Positions 1 to 9,375 of a stretch of DNA of 64,000 bases are shown here, one piece after another; within the stretch, counting starts at the first letter, position 1, and each line of letters begins with the position of its first letter. The DNA comes from Rhizobiaceae bacterium. GTDB lineage: Bacteria; Pseudomonadota; Alphaproteobacteria; Rhizobiales; Rhizobiaceae. Below the pieces are notes generated by a model. The model made no database searches, was not told where the DNA came from, and saw only the letters and a program-made list of their open reading frames with translations. The stretch spans positions 992,001-1,056,000 of the forward strand of contig JAMLJB010000001.1 of assembly GCA_023953835.1 (NCBI GenBank), read 5' to 3'. The translations under genes were made by a program, and so were the position numbers.

Positions 1-13
1 GATACGGCTGCGT

Positions 14-538
14 TTGAGCCGATTTGTACGCAATTCGGACGGCGCGACGGCTATCGAATTCGGGCTGCTCGCCATTCCGTTCCTCATGGCCTTGTTCGCA
101 ATCCTGGAAACGGGCATCTCGATGGCGGTGCAGCAGATGCTGGTCAACGCGACCGATGACGTTGCGCGCCAGATCCGCACCGGCCAGATCACCTCCACGA
201 ACCAGACCGCGCTCAAGAATCTCATCTGCGACCGCATCGAGCTCCTGGTCAGCGACGGCTGCCCCGGCTTGCGGGTGGACCTGCGGTCCTATGCGTCGTT
301 TCAGGCGGCAGCCGACCAGAACGTCCGTGTGACGAACAACAATGTGGCGCTCCTGGACAACAACGGCAACAGCCTGCCGCTGGCGGCACAGATCGGGGGC
401 CCGAAATCGAAGCAGACGCTGCGCGCCTATTATTTCTGGCCGCTGCTGACCAAGATGCTGGAATCCTCAATGTCGACCGGAGGCACCGGCAAGCGGGTGC
501 TTTCGGCTTCGCAGACCTGGCAGAACGAAGATTATTGA
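14..538 (+). CDS. TadE/TadG-like pilus assembly protein (possibly 5'-truncated)
   Basis: Probably a membrane-anchored minor pilin of the tight-adherence (Tad/Flp) type. A short basic N-terminus leads into GATAIEFGLLAIPFLMAL (residues 10-27), the typical TadE hydrophobic helix with its conserved Glu, followed by an exported domain with Cys72 and Cys83, which could form a disulfide. The frame stays open to the left edge of the window, so the TTG at 14 is only the best start available here and the true start may lie outside. The stop abuts the next TadE-like gene, so the two are surely co-transcribed. Family assignment is good; the exact role (TadE, TadF or TadG) cannot be fixed from sequence alone. 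Confidence 0.8.
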   Translation: MSRFVRNSDGATAIEFGLLAIPFLMALFAILETGISMAVQQMLVNATDDVARQIRTGQITSTNQTALKNLICDRIELLVSDGCPGLRVDLRSYASFQAAADQNVRVTNNNVALLDNNGNSLPLAAQIGGPKSKQTLRAYYFWPLLTKMLESSMSTGGTGKRVLSASQTWQNEDY

Positions 539-1216
539 GTGGGCGCCATGACCGGTACCAATACAGACAAATTTGAGCCTTTCAGGAACTCAGCCATGGG
601 CCGCATCGCGAACGCATGGGGCATTGCGGGCACGATTGCCCGGATCAGGCGCTTCCGCAACGCGTGCGGCGGCGTTGCCGCAGTTGAGTTCGCGATCCTC
701 ATGCCACTGCTGCTGTGCATGTATTTCGGCTCGATCGAAATCATGCAGGCCGTCGATGCGAACCGCAAGCTCGGGCGGGTTTCGTCCCAGATTGCCGATT
801 TGGCGTCGCAGCAGACCAACACGACGAGAGCCACGCTCGACGCCATCATGCAGATCGGTGAGGCATCGCTGATGCCCTACGACAGATCGGAGCCCGACAT
901 CCGCATCACTGCCGTGAAAATGTCGAACTCCGCATCGCCCACCGCCACCGTGCTCTGGAAGCGCAATCGCATTGGCGGCAACTTCTCCAGCGCGCCCGCT
1001 TCCGGCGAAGTGGTCGATGTGCCCGCGACATTCAAGGTCAAGGAACAGGTGGTCATCAAGGTGGAAACTTCGATGGACTACAATCTCCTGCTCGCCTGGG
1101 ACGGGCAGAGTGCTTCCCGATATGGCGTTGCAGGCTTCTTCAGCGGCATTCCGATGAAGAAAGTTTCCTATTACCGGCCCCGCGTCGGCGATACGGTCAA
1201 CTGCAGCGACTGCTGA
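539..1216 (+). CDS. TadE/TadG-like pilus assembly protein
   Basis: Second TadE-type protein in tandem with the preceding one. About 40 basic N-terminal residues precede GGVAAVEFAILMPLLLCMYF (residues 44-63), the TadE membrane helix with the conserved Glu. The remaining ~160 residues would be periplasmic or extracellular, and the chain ends in a CSDC motif that could form a disulfide or a terminal loop. The GTG at 539 directly follows the upstream stop; the ATG at 548 is an equally good start. The pair suggests the end of a tad operon whose ATPase and secretin genes would lie to the left. The next gene (deoB) is unrelated. Confidence 0.8.
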   Translation: MGAMTGTNTDKFEPFRNSAMGRIANAWGIAGTIARIRRFRNACGGVAAVEFAILMPLLLCMYFGSIEIMQAVDANRKLGRVSSQIADLASQQTNTTRATLDAIMQIGEASLMPYDRSEPDIRITAVKMSNSASPTATVLWKRNRIGGNFSSAPASGEVVDVPATFKVKEQVVIKVETSMDYNLLLAWDGQSASRYGVAGFFSGIPMKKVSYYRPRVGDTVNCSDC

Positions 1217-1278
1217 AGCCTGATTGCCAAAGGCCACGGCGAACACTATCTCTCGCCTGTTGATCGAACAGGTGGACC

Positions 1279-2511
1279 TTGGCGCGCGCTTTCCTTTTCG
1301 TGCTGGATTCCTTCGGCATCGGCGGTGCGCCGGATGCCGCCGCCTATGGCGACGAAGGCTCCGACACCTATGGGCACATTGCCCAGGCATGTGAGGCGGG
1401 ACGCGGCGACCGCGCCGGCCTGCGCAAGGGACCGCTCGACCTGCCCAATTTGCGCGCGCTTGGTCTCGACCATGCTGCCCGGCTTGCCGGCAACGGCAGC
1501 GCGGCCGCAGGCACGCCGCTTGCCGAAGGATCGTTTCACGCAGCCGCCGAGGAAATCTCGAAAGGCAAGGACACGCCGTCCGGCCATTGGGAAATCGCAG
1601 GCGTGCCGGTTCCCTTCGAATGGGGCTATTTTCCGCTGACACAGCCGACTTTCCCGGCGGAGCTGACGGCCAGCATCATCGAGCAGGCCGGGTTGCCGGG
1701 CATTCTGGGCGACCGCCATGCCTCCGGCACCGAAATCATCGACGAATTGGGCGAGGAGCACATAAGGACCGGCAAGCCGATCTGCTACACATCGGCGGAT
1801 TCCGTGTTCCAGATCGCCGCGCACGAAACCCATTTTGGGCTGGAGCGCCTTTATGATCTGTGCGCAATCGTGCGGAAGCTGGTCGACCCTCTCAATATAG
1901 GGCGGGTGATCGCCCGACCCTTCGTCGGCGAGCGCAGGGGCGAATTCACGCGCACCGCAAACCGGAGGGACTACGCCGTGCCGCCCGCCGAGCCGACACT
2001 GCTCGATAGGCTGACCGCGCGCGGCGGCAAGGTCATCGGCATCGGCAAGATCGGCGACATCTTCGCTCATCAGGGCGTGTCCGAGGTTCGCAAAGGCCCA
2101 ACCAACGACGCGCTGTTCGACAAGGCGCTGGGAGCGATGGACGATGCGCGGGACGGCGATCTGGTCTTTGCCAATTTTGTCGATTTTGACACACTCTACG
2201 GGCATCGCCGCGACATTGCGGGCTATGCGGCGGCGCTGGAAGCATTCGACCGGCGGCTGCCGGAGGCAATCGCGAAGCTGAAGCCGGGTGACCTGCTGGT
2301 GCTGACCGCCGACCACGGCTGCGATCCGGGCTGGAAGGGAAGCGACCACACGCGCGAGCGCGTTCCCGTCATCGGCATCGGGCGCGGGTTTGCAGGCGGC
2401 CCGGCGGGTCTGCGCACGTCGTTTGCGGATATCGGAGAAACCGTTGCGGAGCATCTGGGCCTCGCGCCCGGAAAACACGGAACATCCTTCCTCGGCGCGA
2501 TCCGTGCCTGA
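1279..2511 (+). CDS. deoB: phosphopentomutase
   Basis: Cytosolic Mn-dependent enzyme that interconverts ribose 1-phosphate/deoxyribose 1-phosphate and the 5-phosphates, linking nucleoside salvage to the pentose phosphate pathway. The alkaline-phosphatase-superfamily metal motifs are intact: [16 protein letters not shown] near the N-terminus and [18 protein letters not shown] near residue 350. The length of 410 residues fits the family. The start is TTG at 1279, giving the usual [13 protein letters not shown] opening, with GGTGG-like ribosome binding upstream. The 3' end overlaps mutM by 8 nt, which indicates translational coupling. No other deo genes are nearby; an adenosine kinase at 27220-28212 is the only other nucleoside-salvage gene seen. 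Confidence 0.95.
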   Translation: MARAFLFVLDSFGIGGAPDAAAYGDEGSDTYGHIAQACEAGRGDRAGLRKGPLDLPNLRALGLDHAARLAGNGSAAAGTPLAEGSFHAAAEEISKGKDTPSGHWEIAGVPVPFEWGYFPLTQPTFPAELTASIIEQAGLPGILGDRHASGTEIIDELGEEHIRTGKPICYTSADSVFQIAAHETHFGLERLYDLCAIVRKLVDPLNIGRVIARPFVGERRGEFTRTANRRDYAVPPAEPTLLDRLTARGGKVIGIGKIGDIFAHQGVSEVRKGPTNDALFDKALGAMDDARDGDLVFANFVDFDTLYGHRRDIAGYAAALEAFDRRLPEAIAKLKPGDLLVLTADHGCDPGWKGSDHTRERVPVIGIGRGFAGGPAGLRTSFADIGETVAEHLGLAPGKHGTSFLGAIRA

Positions 2512-3391
2512 ACTGCCGGAAGTCGAAACGGTAAGGCGTGGCCTTGCGCCTGCAATGGAAGGCGGGCGCATCATGGCCGTGACGGCGCGGCGCGCCGACC
2601 TGCGCTTTCCCCTGCCCGCTGCATTTGCCGAAACCCTGTCGGGCAAGACCGTCGTTTCGGTCGGGCGGCGCGCGAAATATCTGCTGATCGAAGCGCAGGA
2701 TGCGCCGCTTTTGATCGCGCATCTCGGCATGTCGGGGTCCTTTCGCATCGAACGCGACGGCGGACCGACGACGCCGGGCGTGTTTCACCAGGCGCGGTCA
2801 AGGGACGAAAAGCACGACCATGTCGTGTTCGAGATCGGCCATGCGGACGGTCGGCGCTTTCGCATCGTCTATAATGACCCGCGCCGCTTCGGCTTCATGC
2901 TGTTTGCGGAAAGCCGCGAGACGCATCCGATGCTGGCAGGACTGGGCGTCGAGCCGACCGGCAACGCCTTCGACGGAGCGACGCTTGCCGATCTGCTGCG
3001 CGGACGCTCCGCCCCGCTCAAGGCGGCACTTCTCGACCAGAGGCTGATCGCCGGGCTCGGCAACATCTATGTGTCGGAAGCGCTGTGGCGGGCGGGCCTT
3101 TCGCCGCGCCGCATGGCAGGCAGCATCGTCGCGAAAAGGCACGGCGCGGGCGCAAGGCCGGAGCGGCTTGCCGACGCAATCCGCGCCGTCATCGCGGAAG
3201 CCATCGAGGCCGGCGGGTCATCCTTGCGCGACCACATGCAGACCGACGGTTCGCTCGGCTATTTCCAGCACCGCTTCTCGGTCTATGACCGCGAGGGAGA
3301 ACCCTGCCGCAAGCCCGGCTGCGACGGCACGGTGCAGCGGATCGTGCAGTCCGGGCGGTCGACTTTTTATTGCCCGGTGTGCCAACGTTGA
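2504..3391 (+). CDS. mutM: formamidopyrimidine-DNA glycosylase
   Basis: Base-excision repair glycosylase/AP lyase that removes 8-oxoguanine and formamidopyrimidines. It starts at GTG 2504 with [13 protein letters not shown], in which the Pro2 nucleophile and Glu3 are essential; longer in-frame starts would bury Pro2 and must be wrong. The helix-two-turn-helix region (around [20 protein letters not shown]) and the C-terminal zinc finger (CRKPGCDGT...FYCPVC) are both complete. At 295 residues the length is normal. The 8-nt overlap with deoB suggests co-transcription. The Zn-finger distinguishes it from Nei2-type paralogues, and the [15 protein letters not shown] stretch is typical of MutM. Confidence 0.96.
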   Translation: MPELPEVETVRRGLAPAMEGGRIMAVTARRADLRFPLPAAFAETLSGKTVVSVGRRAKYLLIEAQDAPLLIAHLGMSGSFRIERDGGPTTPGVFHQARSRDEKHDHVVFEIGHADGRRFRIVYNDPRRFGFMLFAESRETHPMLAGLGVEPTGNAFDGATLADLLRGRSAPLKAALLDQRLIAGLGNIYVSEALWRAGLSPRRMAGSIVAKRHGAGARPERLADAIRAVIAEAIEAGGSSLRDHMQTDGSLGYFQHRFSVYDREGEPCRKPGCDGTVQRIVQSGRSTFYCPVCQR

Positions 3392-3428
3392 GTACAGCAC
3401 GGGCGAACATTCGCGAGGAGGACTGACC

Positions 3429-4202
3429 TTGACCTATGAAACCATTCTCGTTGAAACGCGCGGCAAGGTGGGCCTGATAACCCTCAACCGGCCCAAGGCG
3501 CTGAACGCGCTGAACAGCCAGGTGATGGCGGATGTCGTCGCGGCCGCGCAGGCGTTCGACGCCGACCCCGGAATCGGCTGCATGGTGCTCACAGGGTCGG
3601 AAAAGGCATTCGCCGCCGGGGCGGACATCAAGGAGATGCAGGCGAAATCCTATGTGGACGCCTATCTCGCCGATTTCTTCGTCGAGTGGGAAGGCCTGAC
3701 CCGCGTGCGCAAACCCGTCATTGCGGCGGTGGCCGGCTATGCGCTGGGCGGCGGCTGCGAACTCGCCATGATGTGCGATTTCATCATCGCAGCCGAAAAT
3801 GCGAAGTTCGGACAGCCTGAAATCACGCTCGGCGTGATGCCCGGCATGGGCGGCTCGCAGCGCCTGACGCGCTTCGTGGGCAAGTCCAAGGCCATGGACA
3901 TGTGCCTTACGGGGCGCATGATGGATGCCGCCGAGGCGGAGCGCTCGGGGCTGGTGTCGCGCGTCGTGCCGCTCGAGCAATTGCTGGACGAAACGATGAA
4001 GGCGGCGGACCGGATCGCGTCGCTGTCGCTGCCCGCCGTCATTATGAACAAGGAATCGGTGAACCGCGCCTACGAAACGACGCTGGCGGAGGGCCTGCGC
4101 TTCGAACGCCGCGTGTTCCATTCCATGTTCGCGTTCGAGGACCAGAAGGAAGGCATGGCCGCCTTTGTCGAAAAACGTCAACCCGATTTCCGCAACAGGT
4201 GA
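3429..4202 (+). CDS. enoyl-CoA hydratase (crotonase family)
   Basis: Hydrates trans-2-enoyl-CoA to 3-hydroxyacyl-CoA in fatty-acid or amino-acid catabolism. It carries the crotonase oxyanion-hole segments [10 protein letters not shown] and [18 protein letters not shown] and both catalytic glutamates (in GCELAM and [16 protein letters not shown]), so it should be a true hydratase. Length 257 residues matches short-chain hydratases such as EchA/FadB1x. The start chosen is TTG 3429, which has a strong GAGGAGG box at 3415-3421; the frame is open further upstream but that region is mutM. It follows mutM by 37 nt. The branched-chain dehydrogenase operon at 21.9-26.9 kb could supply enoyl-CoA substrates, but this link is only inference. 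Confidence 0.92.
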   Translation: MTYETILVETRGKVGLITLNRPKALNALNSQVMADVVAAAQAFDADPGIGCMVLTGSEKAFAAGADIKEMQAKSYVDAYLADFFVEWEGLTRVRKPVIAAVAGYALGGGCELAMMCDFIIAAENAKFGQPEITLGVMPGMGGSQRLTRFVGKSKAMDMCLTGRMMDAAEAERSGLVSRVVPLEQLLDETMKAADRIASLSLPAVIMNKESVNRAYETTLAEGLRFERRVFHSMFAFEDQKEGMAAFVEKRQPDFRNR

Positions 4203-4343
4203 AATCGGCTTCAACGACCGTTGACGGCGCGCGCAAGCTGCACTATAAGCCGCGCCAACTGAGGCGGCCTTTGGCTGCCCCTTTGTTTTTGGCCCGGACA
4301 GAATTCCGGTAGCCAGCCACCGAAAAACGTCTAGAGAGGCATC

Positions 4344-4610
4344 ATGGCCAATACCTCTTCGGCCAAGAAGGCGACGCGCAAGATTGCTCGCCGGACCGAA
4401 ATAAACAAGAACCGCCGTTCGCGCGTACGTACCTTCGTGCGCAAGGTGGAAGAGGCGCTTGCCGCCGGCGACAAGTCGGGCGCGGAAGCCGCGTTCCTCG
4501 CCGCACAGCCCGAATTGATGCGCGCCGCGACCAGGGGCGTGATGCACAAGAACACGGCATCCCGCAAGGTTTCCCGCCTCGCAAAGCGCGTGCGTGCCGT
4601 CGAAGCCTGA
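4344..4610 (+). CDS. rpsT: 30S ribosomal protein S20
   Basis: Small-subunit primary 16S-binding protein. The 88-residue, Lys/Arg-rich chain begins [17 protein letters not shown] and contains the S20 signature [16 protein letters not shown], followed by the helical C-terminal hairpin. The start is supported by AGAGAGG upstream of ATG 4344. It stands alone with its own upstream region (4203-4343) and a strong intrinsic terminator at 4635-4660. Position directly before dnaA is a conserved arrangement in rhizobia. Confidence 0.97.
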   Translation: MANTSSAKKATRKIARRTEINKNRRSRVRTFVRKVEEALAAGDKSGAEAAFLAAQPELMRAATRGVMHKNTASRKVSRLAKRVRAVEA

Positions 4611-4634
4611 CCCTTTGAAAAATTAAGCTTTTGG

Positions 4635-4660
4635 AAAAGCGCCTTATGGGCGCTTTTTTT
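4635..4660 (+). terminator. intrinsic terminator after rpsT
   Basis: Perfect 9-bp stem AAAAGCGCC / GGCGCTTTT with a 5-nt loop, followed by a run of T. It lies 25 nt after the rpsT stop and should separate rpsT from dnaA. Confidence 0.9.
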
Positions 4661-5373
4661 ATTTGCCGGCAAATGATCTTGAGGATCGGGCGGGCATAGT
4701 TTCCTATTGCATCAGACCCCCCTCATATTGCACCTGCTCATGTTCGTGCACGCTGTGCGGGAACGGCGCGGAATTTATTGCGAAAGATCAATTGGCTAAA
4801 CGGTTTTAAGCAGAATCCACCCAGAGTTGAGTTCGCGCCTTGACGGCTTTTATCCATATATCCCAGTCACTTACGGCACATAATCGAGAAGCCGCGCGAC
4901 CGTGGGCCGGCCCAAGCCGGCTAGGTTCGTGTCAAGCGAAAAAAAAGTAGATTTCGCCCGGTGTTTCGGCACCTGCTGAAAAGGATTGAATCACAATACC
5001 TTGTCGCTCGCAAAGCCGCGATGGAAGGCGTTTGGGGCCGCTCCGGGTTAAAAAATCGTTAGTTACGCCCTTGCCCTTCGCTCTGCGATTTCTGTAATGT
5101 TCGTTCATCAAACAACGGGCCACGCCCGACAAACCTAGCCAAAGCGGCGGCGATATCCGGCCAGGAAGCGATTCCGGGAACGGGTGTGGTTTGTCTTAGC
5201 GCGGCGGGGAACGAGGTTCGTAGTATAGTTCTGTGTGTCTTTCGCGCTGGCTCCATTTCTTGAGCCGGAGGGGTATTCTTCGCGGAAGCACTTTCAAACC
5301 GAATGCACATTTTCCCGCTGCGCTCCGCGCGGCGGCTGGATTTGTGTTGCCAGGAAGGAAGAAGGAAGGGCGG
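4661..5373. promoter_or_regulatory. long non-coding region upstream of dnaA
   Basis: No convincing gene lies in this ~710-nt stretch, which is clearly more AT-rich than its surroundings. It contains a 14-bp perfect palindrome ATTTGCCGGCAAAT at 4661-4674, a DnaA-box-like TTATCCATA at 4850-4858 (8 of 9 with TTATCCACA), a GC-rich palindrome GGGCCGGCCC near 4904, and three GANTC (CcrM) sites at 4813, 4988 and 5170. The GANTC count is what chance would give. It most likely carries the dnaA promoter and long leader. In many alphaproteobacteria oriC lies near hemE rather than here, so calling this an origin is not justified. Confidence 0.5.
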
Positions 5374-6933
5374 ATGTCAATTGGAGTGGGCGCGGTGCCA
5401 TCTCATTGGGCGCAGGATACGGGGGCGCAGGATACGGATCATGAAGGAGGCGCAGCCAAAGCCGATGCAGCGGCGCAAACCTTCGACCGGGTGAGGGCGC
5501 AACTGAAGGCCCGGCTCGGGACCGAGGTCTATTCGAGCTGGTTCCAGCGCATGAAGTTGGCCGAGGCGTCGAAGAGCCTCGTGCGCATCTCTGTTCCGAC
5601 GGCGTTTCTCCGCTCCTGGATCAACAGTCACTATCTCGACCTCATCGTCGAGTTGTGGCGCGAGGAGGAGCCGGACCTTCTGAAACTCGAAATCGTCGTG
5701 CGGTCGGCAGCCCGCGCATCGCATGTGCCCGCAGGCGCAGCAGCCGCCACGGCGCAGCCCGCGCGCGCTTCGACCGCCTCCGCTACCACGCACACGCCGG
5801 CCACGACATCGACGCGCAGCGAACGCAGCTATGCGCAGAAACCTGCGTCCGCGCCCGCTTCCGCCGATCCCGGCCGGTCGGCGGTGCTGGGTTCCCCGCT
5901 CGACAGCCGCTATACGTTCGGCTCCTTCATCGAAGGCCCGTCGAACCGCGTCGCCTTTGCGGCGGCGCGCGCCGTGGCCGAATCCCACGCCAGCGCCGTG
6001 CGCTTCAATCCGCTTTTTCTCCACGCCTCGGTGGGGCTCGGCAAGACGCATCTTCTGCAGGCAATCGCGGCGGAATCCGTGAAGCAGAATCCGAAGGCGC
6101 GCGTCGTCTACCTGACCGCCGAATATTTCATGTGGCGCTTCGCAACCGCGATCCGCGACAATTATGCGCTGGTTCTCAAGGAACAGTTCCGCGACATCGA
6201 CCTGCTCATCATCGACGACATGCAGTTCCTGCAGGGTAAGTCGATCCAGCACGAATTCTGCCATCTCTTGAACATGCTGCTCGACAGCGCCAAGCAGGTC
6301 GTGGTTGCGGCCGACCGCCCGCCGTCGGACCTGGAATCGCTGGAGCCGCGCGTACGCTCGCGCCTCGTCGGCGGGGTTGCGCTGGAGATTTCCGCGCCGG
6401 ACTATTCGATGCGCCTCGACATGCTGAAGCAGAGGCTGGACGGCGTGCAGGCGGAAGACGCCTCCGTCGAAATCTCCGCGGAAGTGCTGGAGCATGTCGC
6501 ACGCACCATCACCGGCAGCGGCCGCGACCTCGAAGGCGCGTTCAACCAGCTTCTGCTGCGCCACACGCTGGAACCGCAGATCACCGTCGACCGCATCGAC
6601 GATATTCTTGGCCGCATCTACCGGTCTGGCGAGCCGAAGCGCGTGCGCATCGAGGACATCCAGCGCATCGTCGCGCGGCATTACAACGTTTCCAAGACGG
6701 AACTCCTGTCGAACCGACGCACGCGCACCATCGTCAAGCCGCGCCAGGTCGCGATGTTCCTATCGAAATCCATGACGCCGCGCTCCCTGCCGGAAATCGG
6801 CAGGCGCTTTGGCGGGCGCGATCATACGACCGTGCTGCACGCCGTGCGCAAGATCGAGGATTTGTCCGCAAGCGACCAGACGCTCGCGCAGGAACTTGAA
6901 TTGCTGCGCCGGCTGATCGTCGATCAAGCCTAG
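5374..6933 (+). CDS. dnaA: chromosomal replication initiator DnaA
   Basis: AAA+ initiator that binds DnaA boxes and melts oriC. All domains are visible: the N-terminal domain I ([20 protein letters not shown]), an Ala/Pro/Thr-rich linker (about residues 115-170), the ATPase with Walker A GLGKTHLL and Walker [13 protein letters not shown], the sensor region, and the C-terminal helix-turn-helix with the signature [15 protein letters not shown]. The start is ATG 5374, preceded by GAAGGAAGGG; the frame is open further upstream but has no similarity to DnaA. At 519 residues it is normal for rhizobia. It is followed by a convergent kinase gene rather than directly by dnaN. Confidence 0.97.
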   Translation: MSIGVGAVPSHWAQDTGAQDTDHEGGAAKADAAAQTFDRVRAQLKARLGTEVYSSWFQRMKLAEASKSLVRISVPTAFLRSWINSHYLDLIVELWREEEPDLLKLEIVVRSAARASHVPAGAAAATAQPARASTASATTHTPATTSTRSERSYAQKPASAPASADPGRSAVLGSPLDSRYTFGSFIEGPSNRVAFAAARAVAESHASAVRFNPLFLHASVGLGKTHLLQAIAAESVKQNPKARVVYLTAEYFMWRFATAIRDNYALVLKEQFRDIDLLIIDDMQFLQGKSIQHEFCHLLNMLLDSAKQVVVAADRPPSDLESLEPRVRSRLVGGVALEISAPDYSMRLDMLKQRLDGVQAEDASVEISAEVLEHVARTITGSGRDLEGAFNQLLLRHTLEPQITVDRIDDILGRIYRSGEPKRVRIEDIQRIVARHYNVSKTELLSNRRTRTIVKPRQVAMFLSKSMTPRSLPEIGRRFGGRDHTTVLHAVRKIEDLSASDQTLAQELELLRRLIVDQA

Positions 6934-6945
6934 GTCAGGTACGGC

Positions 6946-8370
6946 TTACGCTTCCTGCTCCTCCTCGGCGCGGGCCGCTGTCTCGATGGCTTTGACCCGG
7001 ATGACCGACACGGAGCATTTTGCTTCCGCGACCACCTTGGTCGAAACGGAGCCGAGATGGCGGCGCATGGCCGATGACGCCCGCGCCCCCATCACGATGT
7101 GGCCGGCCTGGTTGCGCTCGGCAAAGTCGAGGATGGCATCGGCGGGACTGACGGCTTCCAGAACGTGGAAGCTCGCGCGCCCGTCCGCCAGATGCAGCGG
7201 ATGCGCCCAGTCCTTGAGCGCGACGAGCAGGTTGACATAGCGCGAGCGGCCCTCTGCATCGACTTCGGATTGGTCGCCGATGATCTCCGTTTTCAGCACG
7301 GTGACACAGGTCAGCCGTGAATCGCGACGCGCGGCAAGCACAATGCCGGTCTCGGCGCGGATCTGCTCGGCCAGCGCATCGACGCCCTCGGAAAGGTCGA
7401 CGGCAGCCAGCACCACCGGCGGCCCTGCTCCCGTGTCCGCCGAACGCTTGACCCTGATTTCCGCCTGCTTTTCGCCGCCCCCGAACAGACCGGCGAAAAA
7501 CCCTTTGATTCCAGTGGCCTGCTGCTTGCGCTCGACCACCCGCACCTGGTCGGGATTGCGCAAATCGTGCACGAGCTGCGCGGCGTCCGTGTAGCGCCGC
7601 GCGCGGTCCACCTCCATGCATTTCTCGATGATCTGCTCCAGCCAGCGCGGGATGGCGGGGTTGAGCGTCCGCAGTTCCGTGGGCCGCTGGAACAGGCGGC
7701 GGCGCATGCCCGCCGTCGTCTGCGGCCAGCCGAACGGCTCCTGCCCGCTGGCGAGCTGGTAGAGAATGCAACCCAGCGCAAATATGTCGCTTGCCGGATC
7801 GTTGCGGACGCCCAGCACCTGTTCCGGCGAGATATAGGCGGCGGTCCCCATCGGCACGTCGCTTTCCGCGCCCAGAAGGTCGGGTAGCTCGGCATGCGCG
7901 GCCAGTCCGAAATCGAGCAGCACCGCGCCACGTTTCGCAAGGATGATGTTTTCCGGTTTGAGATCGAGATGGGCGACCTTCTGCTCGTGCAGGGCGGCGA
8001 GCGCCACGCCGGTCTCGATGCCGATGCGCCTGACCTCCTCGAAGGGAAGCGGCGCCTTACCGATGAGCGATGCGACGCTTTCCCCCTCGACGAACTCCAT
8101 CGCGACATAGGGCACGTCGCGCAGGTCGCCGAAACCGTGGAAGCGCGGCACATGCTTGCCCGACAGGCGGCGCGCGATCATGTCCTCGACCTCGTAGCCG
8201 ACGATGATCGACGCATCCTGACCCGGATCGAGGAAGGGGATTTTCAGGACCACCATTCCATCGATGCCGGGTTTGCGCGCCTTCCAGACCGACGCCATGC
8301 CCCCGGAGGGCAGGCGCTCCACAAGCTCGAAGCCATCGATCGCCATTCCGGGTTCAAAATTGCGGCTCAC
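6946..8370 (-). CDS. serine/threonine protein kinase fused to a universal stress protein domain
   Basis: Two-domain cytosolic signalling protein. Residues ~15-285 form a Hanks-type kinase: glycine loop LPSGGMASVWKA, likely ATP Lys43, catalytic loop HLDLKPEN (residues 134-141), DFG (153-155) and SPE in place of APE (181-183). The Arg of HRD is replaced by Leu, a feature of kinases not controlled by activation-loop phosphorylation. Residues ~313-474 form a UspA domain ending with the nucleotide-binding style motif IVMGARASSAMRRHLGSVSTKV. GTG 8370 lies just after the metallophosphoesterase stop; ATG 8346 is an alternative. No membrane segment is seen. Such kinase/USP fusions are known as an annotated family, but targets are unknown. 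Confidence 0.88.
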   Translation of the reverse strand: MSRNFEPGMAIDGFELVERLPSGGMASVWKARKPGIDGMVVLKIPFLDPGQDASIIVGYEVEDMIARRLSGKHVPRFHGFGDLRDVPYVAMEFVEGESVASLIGKAPLPFEEVRRIGIETGVALAALHEQKVAHLDLKPENIILAKRGAVLLDFGLAAHAELPDLLGAESDVPMGTAAYISPEQVLGVRNDPASDIFALGCILYQLASGQEPFGWPQTTAGMRRRLFQRPTELRTLNPAIPRWLEQIIEKCMEVDRARRYTDAAQLVHDLRNPDQVRVVERKQQATGIKGFFAGLFGGGEKQAEIRVKRSADTGAGPPVVLAAVDLSEGVDALAEQIRAETGIVLAARRDSRLTCVTVLKTEIIGDQSEVDAEGRSRYVNLLVALKDWAHPLHLADGRASFHVLEAVSPADAILDFAERNQAGHIVMGARASSAMRRHLGSVSTKVVAEAKCSVSVIRVKAIETAARAEEEQEA

Positions 8371-8372
8371 TT

Positions 8373-9116
8373 CTATCGCCCTATCTTCAAGCGCATGCCG
8401 AGCCAGCCCGGCAGGCCGGCATCGCTGATCTTGCGTGCCGTTTCGTCCCAATCATACGGCACGCGCAGCATTGTGACAGTTGCCGCGCCGGTGTCCAGCA
8501 AGCCCAGGCATGCGGCCGGGTTGCCGTCTCGTGGCTGGCCCACCGCGCCGCAGACGATGACGCTGCGGCGGGACGGAAAAAGCGGTGCCGGCTTGTTGGC
8601 GACGGGCACGAAACTGGTGATCGCGCCATTTGGCAGGCGGTAAAAGACGACGGGCACATGCGTATGGCCGCAAACGGCGATCCGCGCATCGACAGCCTCG
8701 AAGCTCCGTCGCGCATCCGCGATGTCCTTCACATAGGACCAGCTTTCGGGTCGCCATGCCCCGGCATGAGTATAGAGAATGTCGTCCTGCCGCTGCACCA
8801 TCGGCATTTCATCCAGAAAGGCGCGCTGCGCGGCGGAAAGGCGGCCCACCGTCCAGCGAAGCGCGTCGCGCGCGTTCTCACTCATGCCGGAGAAATTGCC
8901 GGTCACCGCCGCCTCGTCGTGGTTGCCCTTGACGCAGAGCGCCCCTGCGGCGACGAGTTCCCTTGCGCGATCAACGATATATGCCGGATCGGGACCGTAG
9001 CCGACAAGGTCGCCGAGCAGCACGACACGCTCCACCCCTGCCCGTTCGGCGGCGGCGAAAGTCGCGTCGAACGCCTCGCGATTGGCATGAATGTCGGAGA
9101 ATATGCCGATCAGCAT
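8373..9116 (-). CDS. calcineurin-like metallophosphoesterase
   Basis: Two-metal phosphoesterase of the calcineurin superfamily, close to the YfcE/PrpA-like group. The five metal motifs are in order: FSDIHANREA (near residue 6), GDLVGYGPDP, GNHDE, THAG and CGHTHVP. Length 247 residues from ATG 9116. The stop lies 3 nt before the GTG start of the kinase/USP gene, so the two are co-expressed. A kinase and a phosphatase-like enzyme in one transcript suggests opposing activities on shared targets, but the family also contains phosphodiesterases, so the substrate is open. Confidence 0.85.
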   Translation of the reverse strand: MLIGIFSDIHANREAFDATFAAAERAGVERVVLLGDLVGYGPDPAYIVDRARELVAAGALCVKGNHDEAAVTGNFSGMSENARDALRWTVGRLSAAQRAFLDEMPMVQRQDDILYTHAGAWRPESWSYVKDIADARRSFEAVDARIAVCGHTHVPVVFYRLPNGAITSFVPVANKPAPLFPSRRSVIVCGAVGQPRDGNPAACLGLLDTGAATVTMLRVPYDWDETARKISDAGLPGWLGMRLKIGR

Positions 9117-9375
9117 TGTGGGAACGAAGCGTGCACAGGCCTCCCTCCCAGCATGCCGACAGACCCCGCCCATAGCATGGCACGCATCCGGGGACGATTG
9201 GGCGAAGGTATAGTGAGGCGCGAGTTTTCAACAGGAAGCGCCCTATCCCCTGCGTGGACGCGCCGGAACCCCGCCTTACACTTGCCTTTCAGGTGCTTTT
9301 CCTGTCATTTGGGCCAGTTTCCCTGCGGAATCGGGGCCAAATTCCCTTCCGCTGCTGTCCGCCAAGTGAGCTGCA

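Noticed and set aside
4813..5174. GANTC methylation sites before dnaA
   Set aside because: Three sites in about 760 nt are what chance gives; no cluster.
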